Positions 5,032-6,333 of a DNA stretch of 6,333 bases are shown here, one piece after another. Source of the stretch: Chloroflexota bacterium. GTDB taxonomy: Bacteria; Chloroflexota; Dehalococcoidia; GIF9; UBA5629. The notes under the pieces were generated by a model. That model was not told the origin of the DNA and searched no databases. It saw only the letters and a list, made by a program, of their open reading frames with translations. Made by a program: the position numbers and the translations under genes. Numbering within the stretch: the stretch's first letter is position 1; each line of letters begins with the position of its first letter. The DNA lies in NCBI GenBank assembly GCA_026389675.1, contig JAPLHJ010000082.1, positions 1-6,333 on the forward strand, written 5' to 3'.

Positions 5032-6333
5032 ATGAATTCAAAAGGTTCCGGACATAGGCTTAACCGAGACGGCTGGAAACGGTTGCTCGATGGTTACCCG
5101 TGGTTTCTGGGAGATGGTAAGTTTCCACTGCTTGCCTACTCGGAGTTCATGCCCTCGCCTCGACTCGGAATTCGACCTTATGGAGAAATTGATGCCTCTC
5201 TATTTGTGGATGATGATCCTTTTGGCTGGTATATATCAGAAATAGAGGAGGAGTATGAACTTAAGCCGGGTTTAGCAAATCTGGCACGCCAGATAACGAA
5301 TCAGATTGTTGAGCTTGGCAAAGGCCAACCGGCCCACTATATTATGGGGCGTGATAGACGTAACCTGATAGACAATCCGTATTGGCCGCCGGATCTGGCG
5401 GCACAAACCGGCCATCTACTTCATGAACCGTATATAGTTTTTCTTCCGCTGTCCCTCTCTAAGACTCAGGATGATAAGGGGCGTATTCGGTGGACATTCT
5501 TTGGTGGCAGTGAACAAGGTCCGGAGAAAGCTTTCTGGAAGAGTTTTTATCGCAGTCCTGGACAGGAGCGCCCACCCGGTGAGGCTATTGATTTCCTGCG
5601 GCATTTGTTTTCCGCAATCTATGGTAAGAGATGTGCCGACGCTTCAGATCTGTACCGCATCGGATTTCGTATTCTCCCTACGACAATGAATACCCGCTTC
5701 CCCTACTGGAATGCTGACCATCTGCCATCCTGGACACATCCTTTTCTCTTGAATGAGGATAGCCCTCTGGATGGTGCCCACTATATTCTGACTTTCAGGC
5801 CATTCACACTCCTGCCGGCCATTGTGCGTGAGAGATACCTGGCAGGACAACTCGCGCTCCTGCCGTTCCCTGGCAGTCTGGTGTTTTGGGGCATGCAAGC
5901 CTATACACAATTACAGAAGGAGTTACCCTTTGCAATGCAATTGCCGCTGCAGAGGATGGTGGCCCGCCACGGCGGCCAGGATGGAATCAGAGTCCCCCAA
6001 TCCGGATGGTTCCATGAGCCAGGTAGTGACTTGAAGCCGGCTGAGGTGGCCAGGGAGCTATTGCTGAATACTTACAAGCGCACCCATCGCTCAGACAAAA
6101 TCCGGCGCTACGAGGATGAGACAGTTCTGAGCACTATTGAAGACACGATCGGGCAAACGCTTTTCAGTACCGACCTTGATATTATTAAATTGTATGGCAA
6201 ACCTATGGCACGGAACTGCCAGCTGTGGAATGTAGATTCCCACCTGTTGCTGGATGGTCCTGATGCAAAACAGGAGAATCTGGAAAGCGCGGCCCGGATA
6301 GTAGCCGGGGGCGGCACATTTCACTATCGTTTC
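5032..6333 (+). CDS. Unrecognised large protein, 3' end outside window
   Basis: An uninterrupted frame of 434 codons runs from the ATG at 5032 to the last base without a stop, so the gene continues to the right. An in-frame TGA at 5017-5019 excludes a longer N-terminus; the only ribosome-site hint is AGG at 5026-5028, which is weak and close. I do not recognise the family. The protein starts MNSKGSGHRLNRDGWKRLLD and has no signal peptide or clear membrane helix. It is rich in aromatic residues and prolines (GYPWF, NPYWPP, FPYWN, LPSWTHPF), which points to a globular fold. Two Cys (201, 396) form no motif. A charged helical stretch (RTHRSDKIRRYEDE, 350-363) is followed by a segment with Asp-Leu-Asp-Ile-Ile and ARNCQLW. 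It lies 57 bases after the barstar gene; any functional link is speculative. Coding is supported by length and by coherent composition throughout. Confidence 0.82.
   Translation, partial: MNSKGSGHRLNRDGWKRLLDGYPWFLGDGKFPLLAYSEFMPSPRLGIRPYGEIDASLFVDDDPFGWYISEIEEEYELKPGLANLARQITNQIVELGKGQPAHYIMGRDRRNLIDNPYWPPDLAAQTGHLLHEPYIVFLPLSLSKTQDDKGRIRWTFFGGSEQGPEKAFWKSFYRSPGQERPPGEAIDFLRHLFSAIYGKRCADASDLYRIGFRILPTTMNTRFPYWNADHLPSWTHPFLLNEDSPLDGAHYILTFRPFTLLPAIVRERYLAGQLALLPFPGSLVFWGMQAYTQLQKELPFAMQLPLQRMVARHGGQDGIRVPQSGWFHEPGSDLKPAEVARELLLNTYKRTHRSDKIRRYEDETVLSTIEDTIGQTLFSTDLDIIKLYGKPMARNCQLWNVDSHLLLDGPDAKQENLESAARIVAGGGTFHYRF

Noticed and set aside
5471..6034. Short plus- and minus-strand frames within the last gene
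   Set aside because: They are out-of-frame shadows inside the continuous 434-codon frame and lack ribosome sites.

Overview
The window is a bacterial chromosome segment in which every supported gene lies on the plus strand. Clear Shine-Dalgarno sites and sigma70-like promoter candidates argue for a bacterium. The oxygen-sensitive iron-sulfur gene set, an unusual cysteine desulfurase homologue that has lost its PLP lysine, and an MscL with a C-terminal zinc ribbon suggest a strict anaerobe, possibly of the Chloroflexota (Dehalococcoidia-like). That placement is an inference from gene style, not a demonstrated assignment.

Left part (1-2633): a tight co-directional cluster consisting of the 3' end of nadA (quinolinate synthase, a [4Fe-4S] enzyme of NAD synthesis), an IscS/NifS-type protein, the IscU scaffold, a 66-residue ten-cysteine zinc-ribbon protein, and a TusA-type sulfur carrier. 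The gaps are 44, 4, -17 and 30 bases, so this is probably one operon for iron-sulfur cluster assembly. Its main surprise is the IscS-like protein. It keeps the fold and the sulfur-carrying Cys loop, but the PLP-binding Lys is Gln, the preceding His is Asn, the Gln that contacts the PLP ring is Ala, and the substrate-binding Arg is Leu. It probably cannot desulfurate cysteine. An intact IscU and a TusA beside it suggest assembly that takes its sulfur from elsewhere (sulfide or a carrier persulfide), with the IscS-like protein acting as structural partner or Cys ligand donor. Archaeoglobus fulgidus IscS, which also lacks this Lys, is the known precedent.

Middle (2634-4038): a promoter candidate with a perfect TATAAT box, an unrecognised 212-residue protein with a helical N-terminus and a charged disordered tail, a 170-base gap with a small palindrome, and mscL encoding a mechanosensitive channel that ends in a four-Cys zinc ribbon.

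Right part (4039-6333): a promoter candidate flanked by a curious swapped-half repeat, then a two-gene toxin-immunity pair. The first gene encodes an RNase Sa/barnase-family guanyl ribonuclease with a lipoprotein signal, and the second, 3 bases downstream, encodes a barstar-family inhibitor. Last is a long reading frame (434 codons, open to the right edge) for a protein I do not recognise.

No rRNA, tRNA, CRISPR array, insertion sequence or convincing intrinsic terminator was seen.
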